A stretch of DNA of 11,581 nt from Pseudomonadota bacterium (GTDB lineage Bacteria; Pseudomonadota; Gammaproteobacteria; Burkholderiales; Burkholderiaceae_B). The notes under the pieces were generated by a model, which did no database searches, was not told where the DNA came from, and saw only the letters and a program-made list of their open reading frames with translations. The translations under genes were made by a program, and so were the position numbers. The stretch is taken from positions 1-11,581 of the forward strand of contig JAEXRL010000025.1 in NCBI GenBank assembly GCA_023440825.1. Reading direction: 5' to 3'. Numbering within the stretch: position 1 is the first letter of the stretch; each line of letters opens with the position of its first letter. Below, piece by piece: positions 5,541-11,581 of the stretch.

Positions 5541-6510
5541 GAGTGCTTCCTACTGGCGCAAAATGATCAAAACCGCCCCGTTCCGGCGCAGGCCGCGTAG
5601 AGCTTCCATCAAACAAATAAAGGCCAGCACCGGCTTGCACACGACCAATACGACTGACCGATACGGCATGCCTGTGTGCTAAACCAAGAATTTGCTCACG
5701 TCGAGCAGGGGCAGCCGTAAAACACAGTTCAAAAAGATCACCGCCCGTCAGCACGGCTTGCTCGATCAAGGGTGTAGGCAAGCCACGCAAAGCCGGTGCA
5801 ATCGGCAATTCACGTACATCAATTTGCCCACCACAGTCACTGGCGAGCAAAATATGATGCAAATCCTGCACCAAGCCATCCGACACGTCTATCGCGGCAT
5901 GCGCAACGCCAGTTAGTGCTGCACCAAATTGGTATGGTGGCCAAGGCTCTTCAAGCGCTGGCCGGCATTGCGCTAGCAAGTCGGGATTAGGTGACAGTTG
6001 CTCTTGCAATAAACGTAAAGCGATATCAGCAGCACCTAATTGACCAGTCACCCAAATATCATCACCGGGCTGCGCCGCTGAACGTAGCAAGCCCTGCCCC
6101 ACAGGCAGTTGGCCCATAACTGTAATGCTAATTACTATTCCTTGAGGGCTGCGTGTGGTATCGCCTCCCAGCAAAGGGCAATTCGCCTGTTGCGCCAAAC
6201 GAAAAAAGCCGGCCGAAAAAGCAGCCAGCCAATCTGTTTGTACTGAGGGTAGAGAAAGTGCCAGCCAGCATGCTCGTGGCACAGCGCCCATGGCGCCAAG
6301 ATCCGAAAGATTAACCGCTAACGCTTTATGCCCCAAGAGATAAGGATCAACATCCGAAAAAAAATGCTGCCCTTCCACTAGCATATCAACACTGGTGGCC
6401 AATTGCATGCCCGCTTCGGGTAAAAACAAAGAACAATCGTCTCCTACGCCAAGATCACCCGACGCAGGAGAGCGATTAAAAAACTGTTTTATTAGATCAA
6501 ATTCATTCAA
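5533..6510 (-). CDS. thiL: Thiamine-monophosphate kinase
   Basis: ThiL phosphorylates thiamine monophosphate with ATP to thiamine pyrophosphate, the last step of coenzyme formation (PurM-like ATP-binding fold). The protein is 325 residues, normal length. Motifs are GVGDDC (21-26), SVDMLVEGQHF, KALAVNLSDLGAMGA (62-76), GGDTT (115-119), PGDDIWVTGQLG, AIDVSDGL (206-213), LTGGDLFEL (254-262) and a C-terminal GGFDHF. The start is TTG at 6510. An in-frame TGA at 6517-6519 excludes anything further upstream, the next in-frame Met is at residue 35 past essential motifs, and the nearby ATG at 6506 is out of frame. The ribosome site is weak (CGGA about 10 bases upstream). The stop overlaps pgpA. Confidence 0.96.
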   Translation of the reverse strand: MNEFDLIKQFFNRSPASGDLGVGDDCSLFLPEAGMQLATSVDMLVEGQHFFSDVDPYLLGHKALAVNLSDLGAMGAVPRACWLALSLPSVQTDWLAAFSAGFFRLAQQANCPLLGGDTTRSPQGIVISITVMGQLPVGQGLLRSAAQPGDDIWVTGQLGAADIALRLLQEQLSPNPDLLAQCRPALEEPWPPYQFGAALTGVAHAAIDVSDGLVQDLHHILLASDCGGQIDVRELPIAPALRGLPTPLIEQAVLTGGDLFELCFTAAPARREQILGLAHRHAVSVSRIGRVQAGAGLYLFDGSSTRPAPERGGFDHFAPVGSTHG

Positions 6511-6526
6511 ATTTGCTCAATCCGAA

Positions 6527-7015
6527 TCAGGATTTTTTTTGTGCTGCAATTTCTACGGAACGCACATCAGCGGCTAGTCTATCCAGCACGCCATTTACAA
6601 ACTTAAAGCCATCCGTGCCACCAAAGGACTTGGTCAGCTCAACGGCTTCGTTAATCGCCACACGGTAAGGCACTTCTTGGTGGTGTATAAGCTCGTAACT
6701 GCCTATCAGCAAAACCCCATGCTCGATGGGAGAAAGCTCCTCAAGGCTGCGATCCAGATACGGCATAAAACGCTCGCGCAAGTCTGTAGACTCTCGCATA
6801 ACGCCATACAGCAGTGTTTTAAACCACGCCGCATCCGCCTCGTCGAACTCGTCGTCGGCGCGTATATGGTTATCAATGGATAAGGCTTCCTGAGTGCCGT
6901 CCGCCCCACGTAATAACCAGGAGTAAATACCCTGCAGGGCGAATTCACGCGCACGGCGTCTAGCACTACGGCCGTGCGCTTTGGTACCTGCGGGTGCAGA
7001 TCCTTTACTTGTCAT
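6527..7015 (-). CDS. nusB: Transcription antitermination factor NusB
   Basis: NusB binds boxA RNA together with NusE (ribosomal protein S10) and helps assemble the antitermination complex on rRNA operons. The all-helical protein is 162 residues, with a basic N-terminal extension of about 18 residues before the conserved SARRRAREFALQGIYSW. Further family marks are DAAWFKTLLYGV, LSPIEHGVLLIGSYEL, VPYRVAINEAVELTKSFGGTDGFKFVNGVLDRLA, the most conserved block. I chose the ATG at 7015. A TTG two codons upstream (7021) is a real alternative because the only good Shine-Dalgarno, AGGA at 7030-7033, is 8 bases from the TTG but 14 from the ATG. The start lies inside ribH (11-base overlap). An A8 run (minus strand, 6533-6540) lies just before the stop. 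Confidence 0.95.
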   Translation of the reverse strand: MTSKGSAPAGTKAHGRSARRRAREFALQGIYSWLLRGADGTQEALSIDNHIRADDEFDEADAAWFKTLLYGVMRESTDLRERFMPYLDRSLEELSPIEHGVLLIGSYELIHHQEVPYRVAINEAVELTKSFGGTDGFKFVNGVLDRLAADVRSVEIAAQKKS

Positions 7016-7517
7016 CGTCAAAGTCTAAATCCTCGTAATCGTCGTCCTCATCGAGCTCTGGCTCGAATACGGCGACAAGATTTCCTAGTTCTACCGCTGT
7101 ACGCGCACAATCACGACCTTTTTCAGCGGCACGTACCAAGGCTTGTTCTTCGGTTTCAGTAGTTAGTATGCCGTTAGCAACAGGCAAGCCAGTGGCCAGG
7201 GACACACGCCCTATAGCTGCTGCACTCTCATTGCTCACGACCTCGAAATGGTAAGTCTCACCACGTATGACCGCGCCTAAGGCAATTAACGCATCAAACT
7301 CACCTGTTTCTGCCATTTGCGCCAACACCACACCCACCTCTAGCGCGCCAGGCACGGTCAGCACAGTTACATCACGCTCGTCCACGCCCAGTGCCTTCAG
7401 CTCTGCCAAGCAAGCCTCAAGTTCTGCCAAACCGATTTCTTCGTTAAAGCGGGCACGTACAATACCAATATGCAGGCTTTCGCCATTCAGGTCCGGGGTC
7501 ACAAGATAGGGGTTCAT
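7005..7517 (-). CDS. ribH: 6,7-dimethyl-8-ribityllumazine synthase
   Basis: RibH condenses 5-amino-6-ribitylaminouracil with 3,4-dihydroxy-2-butanone 4-phosphate, the product of the adjacent ribBX, to lumazine, the riboflavin precursor. The protein has 170 residues against about 156 in E. coli. Motifs are IVRARFNEEI (19-28), VPGALEVG (55-62), ALGAVIRGETYHFEVV (79-94) with catalytic His90, and LPVANGILTTETEEQA. A C-terminal extension from about residue 152 is extremely acidic: 13 of the last 19 residues are Asp or Glu. The ATG at 7517 has GGAG at 7526-7529, spacing 8, and lies 14 bases after ribBX. Its 3' end overlaps nusB. Confidence 0.97.
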   Translation of the reverse strand: MNPYLVTPDLNGESLHIGIVRARFNEEIGLAELEACLAELKALGVDERDVTVLTVPGALEVGVVLAQMAETGEFDALIALGAVIRGETYHFEVVSNESAAAIGRVSLATGLPVANGILTTETEEQALVRAAEKGRDCARTAVELGNLVAVFEPELDEDDDYEDLDFDDDK

Positions 7518-7531
7518 AAAGGCTACTCCAC

Positions 7532-8695
7532 TTAAAGGTCAGTTTCAGGTTCGTTATGGTAACCCGTTATGGTCAGTCCAAAACCTGCCATGCTAGGCAT
7601 TTTACGCGGTTGTGCCAGCAGACGGGCATGACAAACTCCTAAATCACGCAAAATTTGTGCACCAATGCCATAAGTACGTAAATCGTTACGACTAGTTCGA
7701 CCACGCGGGGCCTGTAAAGTCTGCTCTGTACCCCAGAAGTCCAACTGTTCAAGTAGGTGCTCAGACTCTTGCTGACAGTTCATCAAGACCAATACTCCTG
7801 CCTTGGACGCCGCAATTGTTTGCAAGGCTTTACCGACAGGCCAACTGTGCCCCATGTCATTTTCAAATAACACATCCAGCACGGTGGTGGGCTCGTGTAC
7901 ACGCACCAACACTTCTTGCTGCTCGTTAATCTGGCCGTGCGCCAGTGCCAAGTGCAAACCAGAGGCGGCCAAATCTCGGTAAGCACGGCATTGGAATTGC
8001 CCGTAAGCAGTTTGTACGGTGCGCTCGTACAGCAACTCCACCATAGATTCGTGTTCGCTGCGATATTGAATCAGGTCAGCGATCGTGCCCACCTTCAAAT
8101 TATGCTCAGCTGCAAATTTCACCAAATCTGGCAGGCGCGCCATTGTGCCATCGCTATTCAGTATTTCACAAATAACTGCCGCTGGCGTCAGGCCAGCCAT
8201 GGCTGTCAGGTCACAGCCCGCTTCCGTGTGTCCGGCACGTACCAACACGCCACCATTTTCTGCCTTAAGAGGAAAAATATGACCAGGCTGGACCAGATCA
8301 AGAGGTTTGGCATCACGTGCTACCGCTGTTTGCACGGTACGGGCGCGGTCGGCGGCAGAAATACCAGTTTCCACTCCCTCTGCAGCCTCGATAGAGACCG
8401 TAAAATTCGTACCAAAACGTGTGCCGTTGCGTGTTGCCATTAAAGGAAGGTCTAGTTGCTGACAGCGCTCTTCCGTTAAGGTTAAACACACCAGACCACG
8501 GCCGTGAGTCACCATAAAGTTAATCGCTTCTGGTGTAATGAACTCGGCAGCCATGACTAGGTCACCTTCGTTTTCTCGGTCCTCTTCATCCACCAAGATA
8601 ACCATGCGTCCCGCGCGCAACTCTTCAACAATTTCTAGTACTGACGCAATGCCGTACTCAGACGGCTCGCCGCTAGCTTGCAGATCTTGACTCAT
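7532..8695 (-). CDS. ribBX: 3,4-dihydroxy-2-butanone 4-phosphate synthase fused to a degenerate GTP cyclohydrolase II domain (RibBX type)
   Basis: The N-terminal domain (about 15-215) makes dihydroxybutanone phosphate from ribulose 5-phosphate and is intact: VDEEDRENEGDLVMAAEF (35-52), HGRGLVCL (64-71), VETGISAADRA (108-118), PGHIFPL (137-143) and GHTEAGCDL (155-163). The C-terminal domain (about 225-380) is clearly RibA-derived, with VLVRVHEP and a late LRTYGIGAQILRDLG. It lacks the zinc-binding cysteine cluster (GD-x-GS-x-RCDCG in true GTP cyclohydrolase II); residues 268-285 read EPTTVLDVLFENDMGHSW. The usual RQEGRGIGL loop is also missing. This matches the RibBX variant known in Proteobacteria, so a separate ribA is expected elsewhere. 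It is the first gene of the operon. The ATG at 8695 follows AGGG by 11 bases. No FMN riboswitch is visible upstream. Confidence 0.93.
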   Translation of the reverse strand: MSQDLQASGEPSEYGIASVLEIVEELRAGRMVILVDEEDRENEGDLVMAAEFITPEAINFMVTHGRGLVCLTLTEERCQQLDLPLMATRNGTRFGTNFTVSIEAAEGVETGISAADRARTVQTAVARDAKPLDLVQPGHIFPLKAENGGVLVRAGHTEAGCDLTAMAGLTPAAVICEILNSDGTMARLPDLVKFAAEHNLKVGTIADLIQYRSEHESMVELLYERTVQTAYGQFQCRAYRDLAASGLHLALAHGQINEQQEVLVRVHEPTTVLDVLFENDMGHSWPVGKALQTIAASKAGVLVLMNCQQESEHLLEQLDFWGTEQTLQAPRGRTSRNDLRTYGIGAQILRDLGVCHARLLAQPRKMPSMAGFGLTITGYHNEPETDL

Positions 8696-9034
8696 TCTTC
8701 ATTTAGCCCTGACAGATAGTAATTATCACCATTTTACGACACCTACAGGAGCAATAGACAGTCTTACCCCTTGCTTTTATGCCGCTTTACCTTGTAAATA
8801 AACGCAAATAGCCCATTCAGCAAGTTGAGTTAAGCAAACGATCTTAATCGTGTTCCACGCATGACGTACACTAAACAAAGCCGTACATAAAATCCAACAC
8901 CTAAAATGACAAGCAAAGTATTGCTAGCCCTTAAAGAATTTTCTGACGCAGCGCGAAGAGAAACACTGGTATTTTTTACACGCTAGGGCAGAATGCAAGC
9001 TTAACTCGCTTTAACCAACTATTACTTAAAGACT
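8696..9034. other. Divergent intergenic region between ribBX and the CYTH-CHAD gene
   Basis: These 339 AT-richer bases carry the promoters for both divergent genes, but no strong sigma70 promoter stands out. A weak plus-strand candidate is TTAATC (8844-8849), 17 bases, TACACT (8867-8872). A small hairpin ACGAT-CTTA-ATCGT lies at 8838-8851. I see no conserved FMN riboswitch elements on the ribBX side, no tRNA and no believable gene. The longest plus-strand ATG frame noticed there is 26 codons (8906-8986) without a ribosome site. Confidence 0.6.
8714..8728. promoter_or_regulatory. Fur-box-like palindrome upstream of ribBX
   Basis: AGATAGT-A-ATTATCA matches the 7-1-7 Fur consensus TGATAAT-N-ATTATCA at 12 of 14 positions, with one arm perfect. 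It lies 19 to 33 bases upstream of the ribBX start codon and overlaps or adjoins possible -10 hexamers on the minus strand (GATAAT at 8722-8727, TAAAAT at 8731-8736). A convincing -35 was not found. AT-rich promoter sequence can mimic such a site by chance, so this is a candidate only. Confidence 0.35.
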
Positions 9035-10564
9035 GTGCTTGAACGCGAACTGAAATTTTTCGTTCCTCTTGAATCCAGAGCGGGACTGGAACACGCATAC
9101 GCCAGCGTGCAGACCGGAACCATTAGCCTGAATGCCATATATTTCGATACCCCTGAACGCCACCTTGCTCAGGCCGGTATTGCCCTGCGTCTACGCCTTG
9201 AAAACCAGCAGTGGGTGCAAACCGTGAAAATGCCCGGCCCAGACTCACTAAGCCGTATCGAGCTCAATCACACTCGCCCCAGCCCAACACTGGATTTCAG
9301 TGTGTATACACAGCCACCTCTGACCCAGCTACTGCGTGAACATCAACACGATATACATCCACGTTACGAAACACGCGTGCAGCGTCGCCTCGCTCTCATT
9401 GAAACACGGCAAGCCGATCAGTTAGAGATGGCATGGGATACCGGCCAGCTTCTGGCAAAGGAGCTATGCTATGACATCAACGAACTTGAAGTTGAACTGG
9501 TAAGCGGCTCAGCCAAAGCCATGTTTGAGCTAGGTGAACAGTGGCAATATCGCCACCAGCTAATTCTTGAAATGCGCAGTAAATCAGAGCGTGGCGATGC
9601 GCTAGCCAATCTGGCCAGACACCCAAAAAGCAAGCAGGACGAAGCACCCTGCTTTAGGGTTAATGCGGCACAAACACTGGCACGAAAAGCTTTTGAACTG
9701 GATAGAAAGCACAGCATAGAGACCCGCGACCCCGAACAGTTTTATCGGCAGATGGCCGCACTTAGTCTGGAACAGGTCATACGTAACGCCTCGCTATTGG
9801 CAGGCCTAGATGATCTGCGACCTAGCTTAGAGCAACAAGCCGACTACCTAGCAGCGATGCGGGTAGGTTTACGCAGGCTACGATCGTGCCGCAAACTGTA
9901 CAAGCCCTGGCTCAGTCTCAGTGAACAGCAGTCCGACAAACAACTGCATTATTATTTTGGTTTGTTTGGTCACGCTCGTGACTATGACATGGTGCACTTG
10001 GAAATCACGCCCTTGCTACTCAAGGCGGGTATGCCTGCTCCTGCCCCCCAGCAAGAGCACGTGCAAGCCACCTACTCCGCTGTCACTCTGGCGTCGGCTG
10101 CCGAGTTTCAATCGTTGTTACTTCGATCGCTGCAAGAGATTTTGGTAGGCGAGCCGCTGCAGCACGATACCAATACCGGTTTAGACGTAGAGCAACGACT
10201 GGAGCGCTGGTTTAACGTAATACAGCGTGGCAGTTCCCGATTCAACAAGCTCAGCCCCGAGAAGCAACACATTTTGCGCAACCGGATTAAAACCATGCGT
10301 TATTGCCTGGAGCTTTCTCAAACAGCAGATCGGGGCCTGCATAAGCTCTTGCGTGAGTGTCAAAACCTGATTGGGCGGGTCACCGATATCGATGTCGCTC
10401 TAGAATGGTATGCCAAACACGCCTTATCACCGGAGCAAGCCTTATTTGCCCAGCAATGGCTAGAAAAAACACGTCATAGCCGGGAAATTAAGGCGCAACA
10501 AGCCTTAAAAGCACTGGCTGAGCACGAACTTCGTCGCCGCAGCAGCCAGCTCAAGCGCCTATAG
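9035..10564 (+). CDS. CYTH and CHAD domain protein, inorganic triphosphatase-like
   Basis: The protein has 509 residues and the domain order of E. coli YgiF. The CYTH domain (about 1-200) opens with the ExExK signature as LERELKF (Glu3, Glu5, Lys7). It continues with IYFDTPERHLAQAGIALRLR, VQTVKMPG, CYDINELEVEL (147-155) and LEMRSKSERG, the charged tunnel residues that hold triphosphate and divalent metal. The CHAD domain (about 235-500) is helical and basic, with MRVGLRRLRSCRKLY (275-289), HARDYD (313-318), HILRNRIKTMRY (412-423) and LIGRVTDIDVA. Likely activities are hydrolysis of inorganic triphosphate and binding of polyphosphate through CHAD; both are inferred from the family. The start is GTG at 9035, chosen because the CYTH motif begins at the second codon; the ribosome site is poor. 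No polyphosphate gene is adjacent. It converges on ftsY with a 5-base gap. Confidence 0.88.
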   Translation: MLERELKFFVPLESRAGLEHAYASVQTGTISLNAIYFDTPERHLAQAGIALRLRLENQQWVQTVKMPGPDSLSRIELNHTRPSPTLDFSVYTQPPLTQLLREHQHDIHPRYETRVQRRLALIETRQADQLEMAWDTGQLLAKELCYDINELEVELVSGSAKAMFELGEQWQYRHQLILEMRSKSERGDALANLARHPKSKQDEAPCFRVNAAQTLARKAFELDRKHSIETRDPEQFYRQMAALSLEQVIRNASLLAGLDDLRPSLEQQADYLAAMRVGLRRLRSCRKLYKPWLSLSEQQSDKQLHYYFGLFGHARDYDMVHLEITPLLLKAGMPAPAPQQEHVQATYSAVTLASAAEFQSLLLRSLQEILVGEPLQHDTNTGLDVEQRLERWFNVIQRGSSRFNKLSPEKQHILRNRIKTMRYCLELSQTADRGLHKLLRECQNLIGRVTDIDVALEWYAKHALSPEQALFAQQWLEKTRHSREIKAQQALKALAEHELRRRSSQLKRL

Positions 10565-10578
10565 GTAAACTAGGCGCT
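10554..10578. terminator. Hairpin enclosing both stop codons of the convergent CYTH-CHAD and ftsY genes
   Basis: A perfect 8-bp stem, AGCGCCTA (10554-10561) with TAGGCGCT (10571-10578), has a 9-base loop. The plus-strand TAG (10562-10564) is in the loop and the ftsY TAG (10570-10572) straddles the loop and stem. No T run follows on either side, so it is at best a weak bidirectional terminator. Confidence 0.45.
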
Positions 10579-11581
10579 ACCTAACAAGGCTGTCGCAAAC
10601 TCTCGTGCCACAAAGGGCTGCAAATCCTGCATGCCTTCGCCCACGCCTATCCAATACACTGGTATAGGCCGTACACCTTGCGCTCCAGCGGCTACGGCCG
10701 CTAAAGTGCCACCTTTGGCCGTACCATCCAGTTTGGTAATTACCAAGCCAGTTAGGCCTATTGCGGCATCAAAGGCACGAATTTGAGAAATTACGTTTTG
10801 CCCTGTGTTGCCATCAACCACCAGTAAAATTTCATGAGGCGCCTGAGCATCCGCCTTATGAATTACTCGCTTAATTTTCTTCAACTCTTCCATTAGGTGT
10901 AATTGGGTCGGCAAGCGCCCTGCCGTATCCACCATCACTACTCCCATATCACGCGCTTTGCCTGCATGCACGGCATCGAAAGCGACAGCAGCCGGATCCC
11001 CACCATCCTGGGCGATCACGCTCACATTGTTGCGTTTTCCCCACTCAATCAGTTGCTCTCGCGCTGCTGCTCGGAAGGTATCACCCGCGGCCAGCAGCAC
11101 TTTGCTTCCTTGTGCCTGAAAAGCGTGCGCTAATTTACCAATAGAGGTGGTTTTCCCTGCACCGTTTACCCCTGCAATCATGAGCACCAAGGGCTGTGTC
11201 GATCCCAGCGGAAACGCTTTTTCCAACGGCTGCAAATGCGCTGTCAACAAATCAATCAAGGCGTGGCGCAACTGCTCAGCGTCGGTAATGCGCTCTTTAC
11301 GCGCCCGCACGCGCAAAGCATCTAATAAATGAGTGGTGGCATCGACGCCGGCGTCGGCCATGATCAAGGCAGTCTCTAATTCTTCGAACAAGGCCTCATC
11401 GACTTTGGCGCCCGTGAATAAGCCACCTATACTTTGACTGGTACGCGACAGTCCCTGACGTAAACGACTTAGCCAAGAGCCTTTTCCTAATTCGCTACCC
11501 GGCTTATCCTGAGGCGTAGAAACCGCTAGCGGCAATGGCTCAGGTACGGGTTCAGGCTCTGGCTCTGGCTCTGGCTCTGGC
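10570..11581 (-). CDS. ftsY: Signal recognition particle receptor FtsY (5' end beyond window)
   Basis: FtsY is the SRP receptor GTPase that docks the Ffh-4.5S RNA-ribosome complex at the inner membrane for co-translational insertion. The whole NG domain is present. The helical N domain lies around WLSRLRQGLSRTSQSIGGLF. The P-loop GVNGAGKT is at about 11149-11172, followed by GDTFRAAAREQL, VDTAGRLPT, ITKLDGTAKGG and WIGVGEGMQDLQPF. The DGNTGQN segment replaces the usual D-x-STGQN. The frame stays open to the right edge through a Pro-Glu repeat, so the TTG at 11535 is internal and the true start lies outside the window. The repeat belongs to the acidic, low-conservation N-terminal A region. The gene converges with the CYTH-CHAD gene. 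Confidence 0.96.
   Translation of the reverse strand, partial: PEPEPEPEPEPVPEPLPLAVSTPQDKPGSELGKGSWLSRLRQGLSRTSQSIGGLFTGAKVDEALFEELETALIMADAGVDATTHLLDALRVRARKERITDAEQLRHALIDLLTAHLQPLEKAFPLGSTQPLVLMIAGVNGAGKTTSIGKLAHAFQAQGSKVLLAAGDTFRAAAREQLIEWGKRNNVSVIAQDGGDPAAVAFDAVHAGKARDMGVVMVDTAGRLPTQLHLMEELKKIKRVIHKADAQAPHEILLVVDGNTGQNVISQIRAFDAAIGLTGLVITKLDGTAKGGTLAAVAAGAQGVRPIPVYWIGVGEGMQDLQPFVAREFATALLGSA
11537..11581. repeat. Hexanucleotide tandem repeat GGCTCT coding Pro-Glu in FtsY
   Basis: Four perfect GGCTCT units plus a half unit run from 11555 to the window end, preceded by three degenerate units (GGCTCA, GGTACG, GGTTCA; 11537-11554). On the minus strand they code alternating Pro and Glu, with one Val, in the FtsY acidic region. 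The six-base unit keeps the frame whatever the copy number. The full length cannot be seen. Confidence 0.9.

Noticed and set aside
7895..8443. 182-codon plus-strand frame opposite ribBX
   Set aside because: It is antisense to a well-supported gene with all DHBP synthase motifs, and the translation has no domain character.
8906..8986. 26-codon ATG frame in the ribBX/CYTH-CHAD intergenic region
   Set aside because: It has no Shine-Dalgarno and no promoter of quality, and its length is expected by chance.
8696..9034. FMN riboswitch upstream of ribBX
   Set aside because: I read the minus strand for the conserved GGGGCGGGGTGAAATTCCC-like and CCGGCGGT blocks and found nothing similar. A covariance-model search would be decisive.
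1..11581. Mobile element, phage defence island, CRISPR array or other new multi-gene system
   Set aside because: Every substantial gene is a recognised core or housekeeping family in a conserved order. No transposase, integrase, repeat-spacer pattern or cluster of unknown genes is seen.

Overview
This is a chromosomal housekeeping segment of a Gram-negative bacterium, most likely a betaproteobacterium of the order Burkholderiales and probably an Alcaligenaceae relative. The evidence is a Bordetella-like GroEL with a GGM tail, a groESL operon with both a CIRCE operator and a sigma32-like promoter, the gene order ribBX-ribH-nusB-thiL-pgpA-pncC facing pyrF, and a RibB fused to a degenerate GTP cyclohydrolase II domain. 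Base composition looks moderate (by eye near 50% GC), so it is not a high-GC Bordetella. The genus cannot be fixed from the sequence alone.

Layout. Positions 2-793 (+) hold the C-terminal two thirds of a PLP-dependent diaminopropionate ammonia-lyase cut by the window edge. Positions 794-1112 are the groE control region: a long imperfect hairpin, an overlapping sigma70/sigma32 promoter and a perfect CIRCE operator. groES and groEL follow (1113-3080), closed by two hairpins, the second a good intrinsic terminator. A separate promoter precedes dgkA and pyrF (3260-4469), which are nearly contiguous. On the minus strand, reading from 8695 down to 4507, lies a compact six-gene operon: ribBX, ribH, nusB, thiL, pgpA and pncC. 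Its genes are separated by 14-16 bases or overlap by 4-11 bases. pyrF and pncC converge on a shared hairpin. A 339-base divergent region (8696-9034) separates this operon from a plus-strand gene for a CYTH-CHAD protein (9035-10564). That gene converges on ftsY (minus, 10570 to beyond the right edge), with another hairpin enclosing both stop codons.

How the genes work together. The minus-strand operon joins riboflavin synthesis (ribBX, ribH), transcription antitermination (nusB), thiamine pyrophosphate formation (thiL), phosphatidylglycerol synthesis (pgpA) and pyridine nucleotide salvage (pncC). Linkage of rib, nusB, thiL and pgpA is common in proteobacteria. dgkA recycles diacylglycerol and pyrF completes UMP synthesis. 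groESL and ftsY serve protein folding and membrane targeting.

I found no mobile element, CRISPR array, tRNA, rRNA or convincing new multi-gene system. The points most worth a second look are a Fur-box-like palindrome just upstream of ribBX where no FMN riboswitch is visible, the hexanucleotide repeat coding a Pro-Glu tract in FtsY, the layered groE control region, and the matching 8-bp-stem, 9-nt-loop hairpins at both convergent gene ends.
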